Translations under genes and position numbers: made by a program
The notes under the pieces: model-generated
Databases searched by the model: none
The model's input: the letters and a program-made list of their open reading frames with translations, nothing else
Told to the model about the DNA's origin: nothing
Part shown: piece by piece, positions 11,207 through 20,335 of the stretch
Numbering within the stretch: position 1 is the stretch's first letter
Layout of the letters: each line of letters begins with the position of its first letter
Assembly (NCBI RefSeq): GCF_016545825.1
Contig: NC_052614.1
Location: 7,768,559-7,832,558, forward strand
Direction of reading: 5' to 3'
Length of the DNA stretch: 64,000 bases
Source: Eucalyptus grandis
Taxonomy: Eukaryota > Streptophyta > Magnoliopsida > Myrtales > Myrtaceae

Positions 11207-12727
11207 AATTAAATTCATCACTTCTCATGTTACTCCCACTTGGACGAACTCCATTAAGTTCATTATCTTGATCCAAGGTTTCAAATAGGGAGTAATCCTC
11301 ACCTATTTCGCCCTTCTTAGGAAATTTATTATCTAAGAATGTGACATCCCGCGATTCGAATTCAGTTATACTTCCACTTTCCTACTCACCTATGAACACA
11401 TACCCTTTCGAGTGTTCAAAGTATCTTATGAAGATACTATTCTTTCCTCTGGGACCCGATTTCTCAAACTTATGAGAGGGCTCATGAGTATAGGTAGCAC
11501 AACCCTATGGTTTAAGAAAACTTAAGTCTGGTTTTCTACCTGTCCATAACTCATATGGAGTGGAAATAACTGATTTGGAAGGCACTCGGTTAAGTATATA
11601 GGCAGTAGTTAACAACGCATCACTCCAAAAAGTGATAGGTAAGTTAGCATGCGCCATCATGGACCTAATCATTTCAAATAGGATTATGTTCCTTTTCTCC
11701 GTAACACCATTTGGTTGAGGAGTATATGGAATAGACAACTGTCTTTCTATTCCTTTTTCATCACATAATTTTCTGAACTCATCAGATAAATATCATCGAC
11801 CTCGATCGGATCGCAATACTTTTATTTTCTTGTTTAATTGATTTTTTACCAAGTTCATAAACCTTTTGAAACAACTCAATGCTTCAGATTTATGAGAAAT
11901 CAAATAGACATATCCGAATCAAGTATAATCATCTATAAATGTAATGAAATAAACAGCTCCATGCCTTTCTCTCACATTCATCAGACTACATACGTTAGAA
12001 TGGATTAATTGCAAATGAATTCAGCTCTTATGCCTTTTCCAAATGGTTTTCTTGTCGTTTTCCCTTCTAGGCAATGCTCACATATGGGCAAATCGACTTT
12101 TTCAATATTGCCTAACAAGCCCTCTTTGGCTAATCTATTCATACGTTGTTGGCCAATATGACCAAGTCTAGCATGTCACACACTCACATCATTATCATAT
12201 GAATTAGGAGACGTGAAAATGGAATAACAAACATTGGCATTACTATAGTCAACATTTAATACAATAAAACCATCTAGAAAATAACCCCAACTATAGTAAT
12301 TTGTATCCAAATACAAATCTACACCACTATAATGGAAGTTCATATTAAAACCAAGTTTAACCAACACTAAAACAAACACTAAATTCCGACGAATCTCCGG
12401 AGCATACAACACATCATGTAGAAACAGAGTGCGTCCACCACACATGTTCAATTGACAGATGCCAATTCCTCTTACTTCTACTCTGGGGTTGTTTCCTACA
12501 TAAATCCACTTAGTTCTAGTAGGTGCTCGTCGGAATTCCACGAAGGATTCTCTATCCTTCACTACATGATTTGTCGCTCCTGAATCTACAGTCCACAAAG
12601 GATTAGATTCAGTTAAGTATACAAAACTTGACACATTAGCAAAGTTCTTAAGAGTACAAGGGGTGACTACCTTCTTTGGCTCACGGCAGTTGCGAGCATA
12701 GTGACCATTCTGGTCACAGTTGTACAC
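11207..12727 (-). pseudogene. Copia-A pol 5' part: zinc knuckle, protease, integrase
   Basis: Minus strand 12727-12176 starts inside the gag zinc knuckle (NCDQNGHYARNC) and contains the protease motif LWTVDSGATNHVV. It continues to a GAG-pre-integrase block (ARLGHIGQQRMNRLAKEG, about 12170-12110). Integrase parts follow: YTPQPNGVTEKRNIILFEM and YELWTGRKPDLSFLKP (11738-11505), and the C-terminal segment with SGPRGKNSIFIRYFEHSKGY (about 11460-11400). Several stops and frameshifts lie between 12175 and 11740, where the catalytic core is hard to read. It joins the RT part at 1424 once Sire-B is removed. Confidence 0.8.
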
Positions 12728-13982
12728 TTCACCCTTGAAATACTCTTCACTCGAGGACGTTTTCCTCTCTTATGTTGGTTGACTTTTGGTTTCTTGCAAG
12801 AATGACTTGATCCCTTGCATTTCCACATATTGAACAAATTAATGCGCTTGCGCTTAGAGCTCGAAGCCCCTCTTGAGCTGAAAGCAACACAACAGACATC
12901 TGAATCCCGCTCAAACGTCTTAAGGCAGCCCTCTGCTAGCTCAAGGTGGCGCACAACACCCTCAAGTTCTTCCATAACTTGGTCAAGAGCTTCTAGTGCT
13001 TTTTGCTTTTCAAGCACATATTGAATTTTCATATTCAATATTTCACAATTCTCGCCGTTCATTTTGTCTTCTTTGTTCAAATCAGCAATTATGTTTTTAG
13101 TTGCTAAAACCATCAATCTAAACATATCAGACACATATGCACGAATTATTAATGCCTATCATTTATGCATCCATTTTGCACAGACCCATCATATTAATGA
13201 ATAATTTCAAGTAAGGTTTCGGAATCAAAAGGTCACAATGTTTCCAATTATCATCCAAAAAATCCTAACTTAAAACTATCATCAATATAATCTTCTATGC
13301 AAAATAAGTTCAGCAAAGTCATTAAAACTTTCTTAAACTTCCCACAACTAATTGTAAATTAACATACTAATTTACAACAATAAATAACATTGAACTATCA
13401 ATAATTAAACATGTCAATTACACTAAGTAATATATCCAGGGGAAAATATCAACATAGAAAGAGATATTAACACCAAAAATATCTCAGACTAATCTAAACA
13501 ATAAATAAGGAAAGTCTTTTTAATCTATCAGTAAAATTCTATAAGAATTCTGAAGGCACATTGACCAACCATGGAAAAAATTTTGGAGAGCTCTCATGCC
13601 ACCTCCAAGGCGCATTCACTCTGCGCCTTGTGGCACTCATCCCAAGGGTTGAAGTTTTAGTTAACTCGATCCTATAGTATTCTCTTACGAAAGCTACTGT
13701 AAGCCTCCTATAATCCGGGACCACGTTGATCTCCCATAGGCGATCTAACACTGCTTGTCATTCAGGTGGAAGAGTGTTCATTAAGGCCGGTACCTTCTCA
13801 AAATCCAGCATAGGATAACCATTCCAGATGATTTCTTGTATCATCTCATTGACCCTGACCACGTGTGATACCACATCACCATCATTCCACCGATAATTAG
13901 CTAACTCTGTCATTAGCCCTTTAAGTCTTGCATTTTCCTCCTCCGTTCTCGGAAATGCAGGTATGCGTGCATAACGCATCAT
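12667..13982 (-). pseudogene. Copia-A gag
   Basis: Starts at 13982 (MMRYARIPAFPRTEEENARL). A TGA at 13760-13758 sits where the context (LPPE-x-QAVLDRLWEI) calls for Trp. The gag N-terminal part ends at 13539 (FPWLVNVPSEFL). A gap of about 404 nt without coding follows, then 13134-12667 with a helical Leu/Glu-rich stretch (QKALEALDQVMEELEGVVRH) and a basic region. The zinc knuckle is split by a one-base loss near 12725, so its first Cys (KC) and the rest (YNCDQNGHYARNC) lie in different frames. It is not translatable as one protein. Confidence 0.72.
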
Positions 13983-14693
13983 AGTTTCTGTAACAAATGC
14001 AGAACAAAAATGGATTACTTATAATTCACAATGAACAAAAGGGAAAATACAGAATTTTCCTTGTTTCATGCAACAAATGCAAAAATAAAAAAAGGGATTA
14101 CTTATAATCCATAACGAACAAATTGGAAAATACAATTTTTTTTTTGCCAGTCAACGCCGGTCAACTGTGGTCAACGCAGGTCAACGGCCGGTCAAAGGAT
14201 GACTGGGTCACGACTCAACGGGTCAATGGGTCGGGTCAAACGGGTCGGGTCAACCGGTCAAGTCAATGGTCAACGGGCGATCGGGTCGGATCAGTCGGAC
14301 CGGCCGACCGGCACGTGCCACGCGCATGCCTGGCTGATGTCACGATGATGTCTGCCGGCGCGTGCGTCGCACGCACCTGCGGGGGACCGAATCGGCGCCT
14401 GCGTTGCACGCGCCGATGACCCCCGTTCGTTCCGGCGGCGTGTGGCGGCACGTGGTGGCGCATTCGGTGGTCCCCGGCGGTAATCCGCCACTCGTTTGTC
14501 TCGTATCGACAAGGGCTTCAATCCTATGCTTTTAGAAAAAAAATTTCAACTTACAGAAAATCAAAAAATAGGGTGAACAGTGTACGGGTGTTGGGATTGT
14601 CCATCCCCGATCGGCCGACAGCGGTGTTTAACGAAAATTCAATCAAAAATTGATTCATAAAGATGAAAAGAGGTCAGGAAAACATGAAAGATG
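13983..14693 (-). other. Copia-A 5' leader, GC-rich, no gene
   Basis: About 700 bp between primer site and gag. The part 14150-14500 is very GC-rich compared with its surroundings and has short open frames on both strands with low-complexity Arg/Ala/Pro composition, which I do not consider genes. It contains the WRKY-type motif cluster listed separately. Confidence 0.6.
14150..14273 (-). promoter_or_regulatory. Cluster of eleven W-box motifs (TTGAC[C/T]) in the Copia-A leader
   Basis: GTCAA preceded by A or G occurs on the plus strand at about 14150, 14160, 14170, 14180, 14191, 14222, 14235, 14249, 14257, 14262 and 14269, that is, eleven TTGACC/TTGACT words on the element's coding strand within about 125 bp. 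W-boxes are bound by WRKY transcription factors in defence and stress responses. The cluster lies about 430 bp downstream of the LTR boundary. Confidence 0.6.
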
Positions 14694-14706
14694 GCTTTGA
14701 TACCAA
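14694..14706 (-). other. Copia-A primer-binding site (initiator tRNA-Met-like)
   Basis: Minus strand reads TTGGTATCAAAGC directly after the LTR; one base differs from the canonical TGGTATCAGAGC. Confidence 0.8.
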
Positions 14707-15153
14707 TGTTGGGATTTACCGATTCCCTAAAACAGATTCGACACTAAATCGAACCCCTAAAAACGAATGCGGATGACGAGCCCAAAAACAAACATGTATC
14801 ACCGATCAAAGGCACACCACGAAATCAAGCGTACCTTATTATCCACAGATTAAGTACCAACGTTGAAGTTTGAGGAAGGATTCTGATCCTGTTCTACCGA
14901 GGAGCGTCCTATTGCTTCAAGGGGGAGAAAAGTTACGTTGGTTTTGGGAGAGGGAGAAAAGAAAAAAACGTACGCACATCCAAAAGGTGCGTTCTCTTTT
15001 TCTTTTCTCCCCTTAAATACGTCTTCTCCAAAAGACACATCCCCTCAACGTAACACCTCTTCATATCTCAACCCTTCATCCATGGGCCCTTATCTTGCGG
15101 GCCGGGCTTTTAGGCCCAACATGGGCGGACGGACCCTCTAAGGCCCATCAACA
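14707..15153 (-). repeat. Copia-A 5' LTR
   Basis: 447 bp, TG...CA (plus strand starts TGTTGGGATTTACC, ends GCCCATCAACA), fixed on the inner side by the primer site. On the minus strand a TATA-like GTATTTAAGG lies at 15020-15011, a plausible promoter. The partner LTR is outside the window. Confidence 0.8.
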
Positions 15154-15169
15154 TAAATAAATAAAACCA

Positions 15170-15500
15170 TCAAATCTTAGCCGAAGAACAAGGTACTGCA
15201 CATGCTCAAATAAAAATATAAGAAGAGCTTTAGAAGTTCACATGTCGTGTTTAGGAAATTGGGGATTCATCTGGGGACCATTTGGCGGGGACATCGTATT
15301 CATTTGGCCTACGTAGGTCAAGTTCACGCTTTCATATGTATCCACATTCGCAAGAAAAGGACAAAAATGGTGTTTGAAATATCTGTAATTGTCCGCGAAA
15401 TTACCTTAGAGAATTTTGGTCTTTGATTTTCGCCAATCATGTCTAAGATTGCGTGTAAAAAGTCCGGTCGTGGTTTGAGGGAAGAGCATCGTCGCACGGG
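15170..15500 (-). repeat. Inverted copy of ankyrin-cluster intergenic DNA
   Basis: Read on the minus strand, 15500-15360 matches 30867-31015 (shared words TCTTAGACATGATTGGC and ATTTCGC, and the tail CCTTTTCTTGCGAATGTGGA). 15360-15170 matches 32262-32450 (shared GTGAACTTGACCTAC, CCCCAATTTCCTAAACAC, CTTCGGCTAAGATT). It is a diverged inverted duplication of the DNA that surrounds the ANK genes 15-17 kb away. Confidence 0.75.
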
Positions 15501-15833
15501 CTACGATTCCTCTGCCTTGGAAAGGTGCCTCAAGTGTAGATTCGCCGCCTTAGCCCCATTTGAGAATTAACTATAGTCGAAGCGAGCTTATGACCTTCTC
15601 CATGTCTGCTCAGAGGCAGCTCGTTTCGCAAGAGCTTCTTCGACCTAGAGCCATTCTTCTCCTCTTTTGCTCCAACACCGGCTCCAACTCCTTCCCTCCC
15701 TTTGAAGAGCGAATCGGTCGCCCATAACACTTGTACTTGCATCAAATTCATCATCTTGAATGGCACCAATCGGGACTTGGCGGGACTTGAGGTTGAGGAC
15801 TGAGAAGTTCGGGGACATGCACATCACGACCGG
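15501..15833. other. Unassigned host DNA with a short protein-like stretch
   Basis: On the minus strand 15848-15645 is open for 67 codons (starts PPPAPVVMCMSPNFSVLNLK). The overlapping antisense frame is also open. I recognise no family, and part of the sequence belongs to the adjacent tandem repeat. It may be a gene remnant. Confidence 0.3.
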
Positions 15834-16356
15834 TGCCGGAGGAGGCAAAGGCTTGGTGGCCGGCAGGTCGTCGGAGGCAGAAGGATCGGGGCAAGCGAGG
15901 GGGCGGTGGCACTTGGAGTTGGAGGAAGACTCATCGTCTCGTTTGGATGGCCCGAGTCTCGTGGGTGTGTGGGTGTTGAAATAATGGGTTGGCCTATAGT
16001 TTTTCTCAGTCCATCCTAGCCCATTTTAGGGGGAAAAAATAAAATAAAACGAGTTACTGGTACCAAATTGGGCTCATTAAATTTGAGTCATAAAAATGCC
16101 GGGGGAGGCGAAGGCCTGGTGACCGCAGGTCATCAGAGGCGGAAGGATCGGGGCAAGGGAGGGGGCGGCGGCACTTGGAGATGGAGGAAGACTCATTGTC
16201 TCATCTGGACGGCTAGAGTCTTGTGGATGTGTGGGTTTTGAAATGGTGGGTTGGACTATATTTTTCTCAATCCATTTTAGCCCATTTTGGAAAAAAAAAA
16301 AAAAAAACAAGTTACTCGTATCAAATTAGGCTCATTAAATTTGAGTCATAAAAATG
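15834..16356. repeat. Tandem duplication, two diverged copies of about 260 bp
   Basis: Copy 1 (15834-16097) and copy 2 (16098-16356) both run from a GGAGGCAAAGGC/GGAGGCGAAGGC start through GAAGGATCGGGGCAAG, GGAGGAAGACTCAT and an A-rich run to GGCTCATTAAATTTGAGTCATAAAAATG. Copy 2 has a longer poly-A run (about 18 A at 16290-16307). Function unknown. Confidence 0.85.
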
Positions 16357-16475
16357 ACGGGATCATATCATTAGCCACGCGTCTAGAGTCTGCTGTGAAA
16401 AAAAAGGGACTGCATCCCAGGTGCCAAATCGGCTGGTTACCAACACAAAGATTTATGAATTGCAAGATCATTTTC

Positions 16476-16816
16476 GTATTTACTAGTACTTAAAGACGTA
16501 AAGGTAATTTAATAACGCTGAAACTAATTTTATGAACACAAAAGTATGACTTACAAACATCATTTTGCAGTTATAATACAATAAAGACGTTACTAGAATT
16601 AGACCGTGCTAGCAATTTATTAAGAATAAGTATAATTGAGATCAACAAGAATTACCACTCCCTCTATTTACTAATCATAAGGGAAATGACTACCTTAGAG
16701 GTGCATTACATCTTGTAGGGTAAATTACTACTCTTAATTGCTCACTATAAGGCATATGATTGTCTTAAGAGACATTACTACTTTGAAGGTAAATCACTCA
16801 ATTTATCGCTTGAGAG
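16476..16816 (+). repeat. Dispersed repeat R1, copy 1
   Basis: About 340 bp matching 35068-35406 in the same orientation (shared words GACTTAC, CATCATTTTG, TTACATCTTGT/TTACATCTTAT, TTACTACTTTGAAGGTAAATCACTCA). No coding potential. Probably part of an unrecognised non-autonomous transposon. Confidence 0.75.
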
Positions 16817-16828
16817 TACTTACACTTA

Positions 16829-17240
16829 GGGCGCATTTGGCAACCGGCCAAATAGTAAAAATTTCTATTCTTTTATTAGTCGGGAGCAAATTTGAAGTAG
16901 AAATTCGTTTGATAAAAACTTTGTTCCTGAGAATAGATTTGGAATAAAATCAATGAGTAGAAAAAAGTTGATTATTTGTTCCCGGAAACAATTCCAGAAT
17001 TAAAGCCAACCAATTTTTTCTCTTTTCTCTTTCTTCTTCTTGTTATTCTTCCCTCCCTCTTCTTCTTCCACTGCTGTTGCCGATCACTAGTAATTGGTTG
17101 GGCAAGCTCCGGCAAGCTCACTAGAGGCTTGCCAGGCTAGGGCAAGGTCTAACGAGCTCGCTGGAGACTTGCCCAACCACTGGGGAGGCTCGGCCTCGCC
17201 AGATCTGGATAGTCCCCCCGTCATACCTAACCTAATTAAG
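16829..17240. mobile_element. Tourist-like foldback element, one end only
   Basis: Begins GGGCGCATTTGGCAACC directly after TTA, the form expected of a PIF/Harbinger (Tourist) terminus with a TTA/TAA target duplication. Inside is a stretch similar to the neighbouring element at 17628 (TTTGTTCC, GTTCCCGGAAACA) and a GC-rich centre (17100-17215). I could not find the matching right terminus, so it is probably truncated. Confidence 0.4.
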
Positions 17241-17627
17241 GGAACAAAGACCTTACTACGTTTTCTCCTCTTGCTTGGAACCATCTGTAATCTGACTACA
17301 ACCGCAACTCACTCCTCACATTAAGTACATCACATAAAGAAAGAAGAAAGAGATTTCCATGTATTAATAATACCTATTGTTTATACTCCATTCCATCGTC
17401 CATGTGAACTCCATTCTTTTGCATGCGTCATCCATCAACACGCCTAAGACACTTATTGTTTAAACCAGCACATAGACAAGCGCATTGCATTGCCAGACGT
17501 GTCGTACATAACTGGCTAATGAGCATGCTGAATAGCACATACTGTATAGCATCTACTCTTGCATGGCCTCATGGCTCAGTGCATTTCTTCTAGGACAAAC
17601 AAATCTGTAGTAATAGACAGCCACTAA
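17241..17627. other. Host DNA, nothing recognised
   Basis: AT-rich, without a convincing gene, repeat or regulatory element. Confidence 0.5.
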
Positions 17628-18377
17628 GGGTATCTTTGGCAAAATGTGGTTTTGTTCCCCATAACACAAATTTTTGTTCTTTTGTTCCGGGGAAATAAAA
17701 AAAGAACAGAAATGCGTTTGTTTACACTTTTGTTCCCGGGAACAGATTTGGAACATAAACAATAAGTAAAAAAGTTATATCTTGTTCCCGGGGACACTTC
17801 TAAGAAACACTTTTTTCTTCTCATTTTCTTATTCCTTTTTTTTTTTTTCTTCCTTTTGGCCTGTCGCCAACCTCGGTTATGGCTGGTGACCGGCAGTCGA
17901 GGGCCAGTGACCTCGCCGGAGCGTCGCTGGGCCACCGCTAGGTCGGCCTCGCCTGCGGTGGCCCGGCGAGGCCGAGCTCGCCCAGCCACCGGCGAGGCTC
18001 GGTCTCACCGGCCACCGTTGGGTGACGCCGACTTGGCGGTGGCCCAAAGAGGCCGAGTCTTGCCTAGCCACGCGAGGTTGTCTGTCTCTCGTCGGCCGAT
18101 CGCCGGTCATGGCCGAGGCCAGCGACCGGCCAAAAGGAAGAATGAAGAAAAAAAGAAAAAAAAAAAAAAAAAGGAAAAATATAATAAAAATATTAAAAAT
18201 TTAAAAGAAACAAAAAAATTATACAAGTTTACCAAACGCGTTTCTATTTCTGGAATAGAAATTATTTGGGCACCAAACGCGTTCTTATACTCAGAAATTG
18301 TTCTTTGGAACATAAACAAAAAAACTATTTCTGTTCAAAAATTGTTCCCCGAGACAGAATCGTTACCAAACGCGCTC
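17628..18377. mobile_element. Tourist-like (PIF/Harbinger) foldback element, about 750 bp
   Basis: Left terminus GGGTATCTTTGGCAAAA and right terminus (reverse complement) GAGCGCGTTTGGTAACG form imperfect terminal inverted repeats that continue inward (TTTTGTTCC/GGGAACAGA). Both sides are flanked by TAA (17625-17627 and 18378-18380), the expected 3-bp duplication. The centre (17850-18120) is GC-rich and flanked by poly-T/poly-A. Open frames there are low-complexity Arg/Ala/Pro and encode no transposase. Its right end runs into the last codons of the ANK/PGG exon. Confidence 0.62.
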
Positions 18378-19047
18378 TAAACCATAGTATTCTCCCTCTT
18401 CCCTGTCCCGAAGGCTTTGTAGACAAATTTCAGGACTTTGCGCACCAATTTCCAGATTAAGCGGATTGTATGGCACAAGAAAATAAGAAACATCACCCCC
18501 CCCACATACAGTTACCACTACTTTATCATTAGCATACTTTATTTCTCCCTCATCCGGTGAGGATAATACCATGACGATTGAATAACTCAACGCCGTGAAG
18601 GTTATCGCAACCCACATACTTAGCATATGGAAGACCACTTATGAGAAGCATAATGCTGCTAAGCGATGCCATGAAGCTTATCGTGTTAAATGCCAGGAAC
18701 ACTATGTAAAGCCATTCCATGTCTAGAGGTGCCTTTGGTGGTGCCTTTGGTGGTTCCCTACCAACTTCGTAAGCTATAATAGCTACCAGTGCCGCCACCA
18801 CCATTAGCATCTTATGCATATCGTTTTGCCACTTTCTCTTCTCTTCCCTCTTGCTCTCTTCGGTAACCATGTTTTTTGCATCGGTTTGTCTGGACAGGTC
18901 ATAATTCTCTGAAGTTTGATGAGCAGAATCCTTAATCTCTGAAGCTCTTTCCACGCTTTAGCCTTGTGCTAGTAGGCTTAGTGCCGTGAAACCTTTGGAG
19001 TTCATAATATTCGAGTCTACTCCTTTACTAGTCAGGTAGATTATAGT
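18363..19047 (-). pseudogene. ANK/PGG gene exon 2: end of ankyrin repeats and membrane domain, broken
   Basis: A splice acceptor (CTCCTCTACAG) precedes 19047. The frame opens TIIYLTSKGVDSNIMNSKGF, completing the ankyrin repeat begun in exon 1. A TAA at 18960-18958 stops it after 29 codons. The same frame then continues (18954-18550) with a basic segment (KREEKRKWQNDMHKML) and membrane helices (MLMVVAALVAIIAYEV; IVFLAFNTISFMASLSS). A frameshift near 18635, after LLISGLP, moves the last helix (WVAITFTALSYSIVMVL) to another frame, which ends at 18363 inside the Tourist terminus. In this family the C-terminal four-helix PGG domain anchors the protein in the plasma membrane; ACD6 and ITN1 are examples. 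This copy cannot make it intact. Confidence 0.8.
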
Positions 19048-19343
19048 CTGTAGAGGAGTAAAAATAGAATGTGCCAATTGATGTTGGATTTGAACTAGAC
19101 AAGCCCATGTTATATACTTTTGAGGACTAAGTTTGCTTCTTTTGTTTTTAAGTCCTTTAATGTTTGTGACTATTATATGATGCCTTCAAAAGGGAATTTC
19201 ATCGCTTGTTGAATTTCTTCCGCTTCTCTGTTTTTATATTCCTTCTAATCTAGATGAAATTAGCGTGAAAATAATGTGAAGCACAAAGTTGTAGTTAATT
19301 ATTTGGACAAATGACTTCTTTTCCAAATATCAAAACTTGTGAT

Positions 19344-20273
19344 TATTGGAGAAATCTTTCTGGAATATTTTGAAGCTGACAAAACGTTTCTATCAGTCTA
19401 GTCTGAAGTTTTGCAGACCCTTCTATTTAAAGTCTGAAGACCTCCGAACTGCCAGACTCATGACTCAAGACTCAAGATTATTCTCATTGACAGTTTCTAA
19501 TCTGTTGAAGAAGGCTATCTAGAACTAAGTGCTTTGTTGAGGATTTGGCCTTATCGACTGGAGAAGATCTCTTGGCTGGATATGATATAACGGATTCTTT
19601 TATTCGAAATCAAGATCGTTTGAAGATCCGATGATTGATGAAATATTCTTGGAAGGTTCTACTTTTGGAAACCAAGATCCTGATTGTATGGGCGAGCAGG
19701 ATTGATGGGCTATCGACATGTTCCTTTAATAGCTCGAATGATCTTCTTAATTGATTCTGTCCAACGGGAAGATTGGAAGAATTCCTTTCATAAGTGCCAA
19801 CGGGTATGATGGCATAAAGGAGTATAAAGGAAGACGTTCCGCTTGTTCGAGTGCGTGCACGATAGAAAAATTCCAGTCTCAAGCTCCTTGATTTTCGGTC
19901 AATTCGTTTATTGAGCGAAATCTTATACACAAAAGAGAGTCTATATTTAGTGATACCTTGAGGAAGTGTGGTATAATATCTACACTGTAGAATCAAGGGA
20001 AAGCATTGTTGTAACATCTCTTTTGTTCATAGTGAAATCCAGCCAGTGGGCTGTCAGTGCAGAAGAGTGGACGTAGGCTTGAAATAAACCGAACCACTAT
20101 AATACTTGTGTTCAATTTTCTCTTCCCTACTCTTTGTTTTACTTTGATCATCGTTTGCTCTGCTAACGAAATAAGTGTCTCCTTTCTATTGTCTGCTTAG
20201 TATTGCGTTCATATCTCGAGAAATTATTTTTATACCTATTCACCCCCCTCTAGGTTGTATACTAGCCATATCA
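19344..20273 (+). repeat. Sire-C 5' LTR
   Basis: 930 bp. Starts TATTGGAGAAATC, where the canonical TG has become TA, and ends CTAGCCATATCA. The partner 28089-29020 keeps TGTTGGAG. Confidence 0.92.
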
Positions 20274-20274
20274 A

Positions 20275-20288
20275 TTGGTATCAGAGCC
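20275..20288 (+). other. Sire-C primer-binding site (initiator tRNA-Met)
   Basis: TTGGTATCAGAGCC directly after the LTR, complementary to the initiator tRNA-Met 3' end. Confidence 0.88.
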
Positions 20289-20335
20289 TGTGTACTCACT
20301 TTGTTTGAAGTGTTTTACTTCAGAGTTAAAGATCC

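Larger units (their letters stand above)
1..15153 (-). mobile_element. Copia-A: Ty1/copia retrotransposon, host of a nested Sirevirus, runs off left edge
   Basis: The minus-strand order is LTR (14707-15153), primer-binding site (14694-14706), long leader, gag (13982-12667), protease and integrase (12727-11207), then reverse transcriptase and RNase H (1283-1). This PR-IN-RT-RH order defines copia. A Sirevirus occupies 1430-11201, so Copia-A sequence is present only in 1-1429 and 11202-15153. The 3' LTR lies beyond the left edge, so its own target duplication cannot be checked. The coding parts carry stops and frameshifts. Lineage is uncertain; the unusual gag suggests Bianca-like, but this is a memory-based impression only. 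Confidence 0.85.

Noticed and set aside
14150..14273. CRISPR-like short repeats (GGTCAAC)
   Set aside because: The repeats are only 5-7 bp, spacing is irregular, spacers are tiny, and the host is a plant.
14123..14521. Open frames in the Copia-A leader
   Set aside because: Low-complexity, on both strands, upstream of gag; a product of GC content.
17624..18380. Long open frames on both strands in a GC-rich stretch (Arg/Ala/Pro-rich)
   Set aside because: They lie in the centre of a foldback element, are low-complexity, overlap each other on opposite strands and match no motif.
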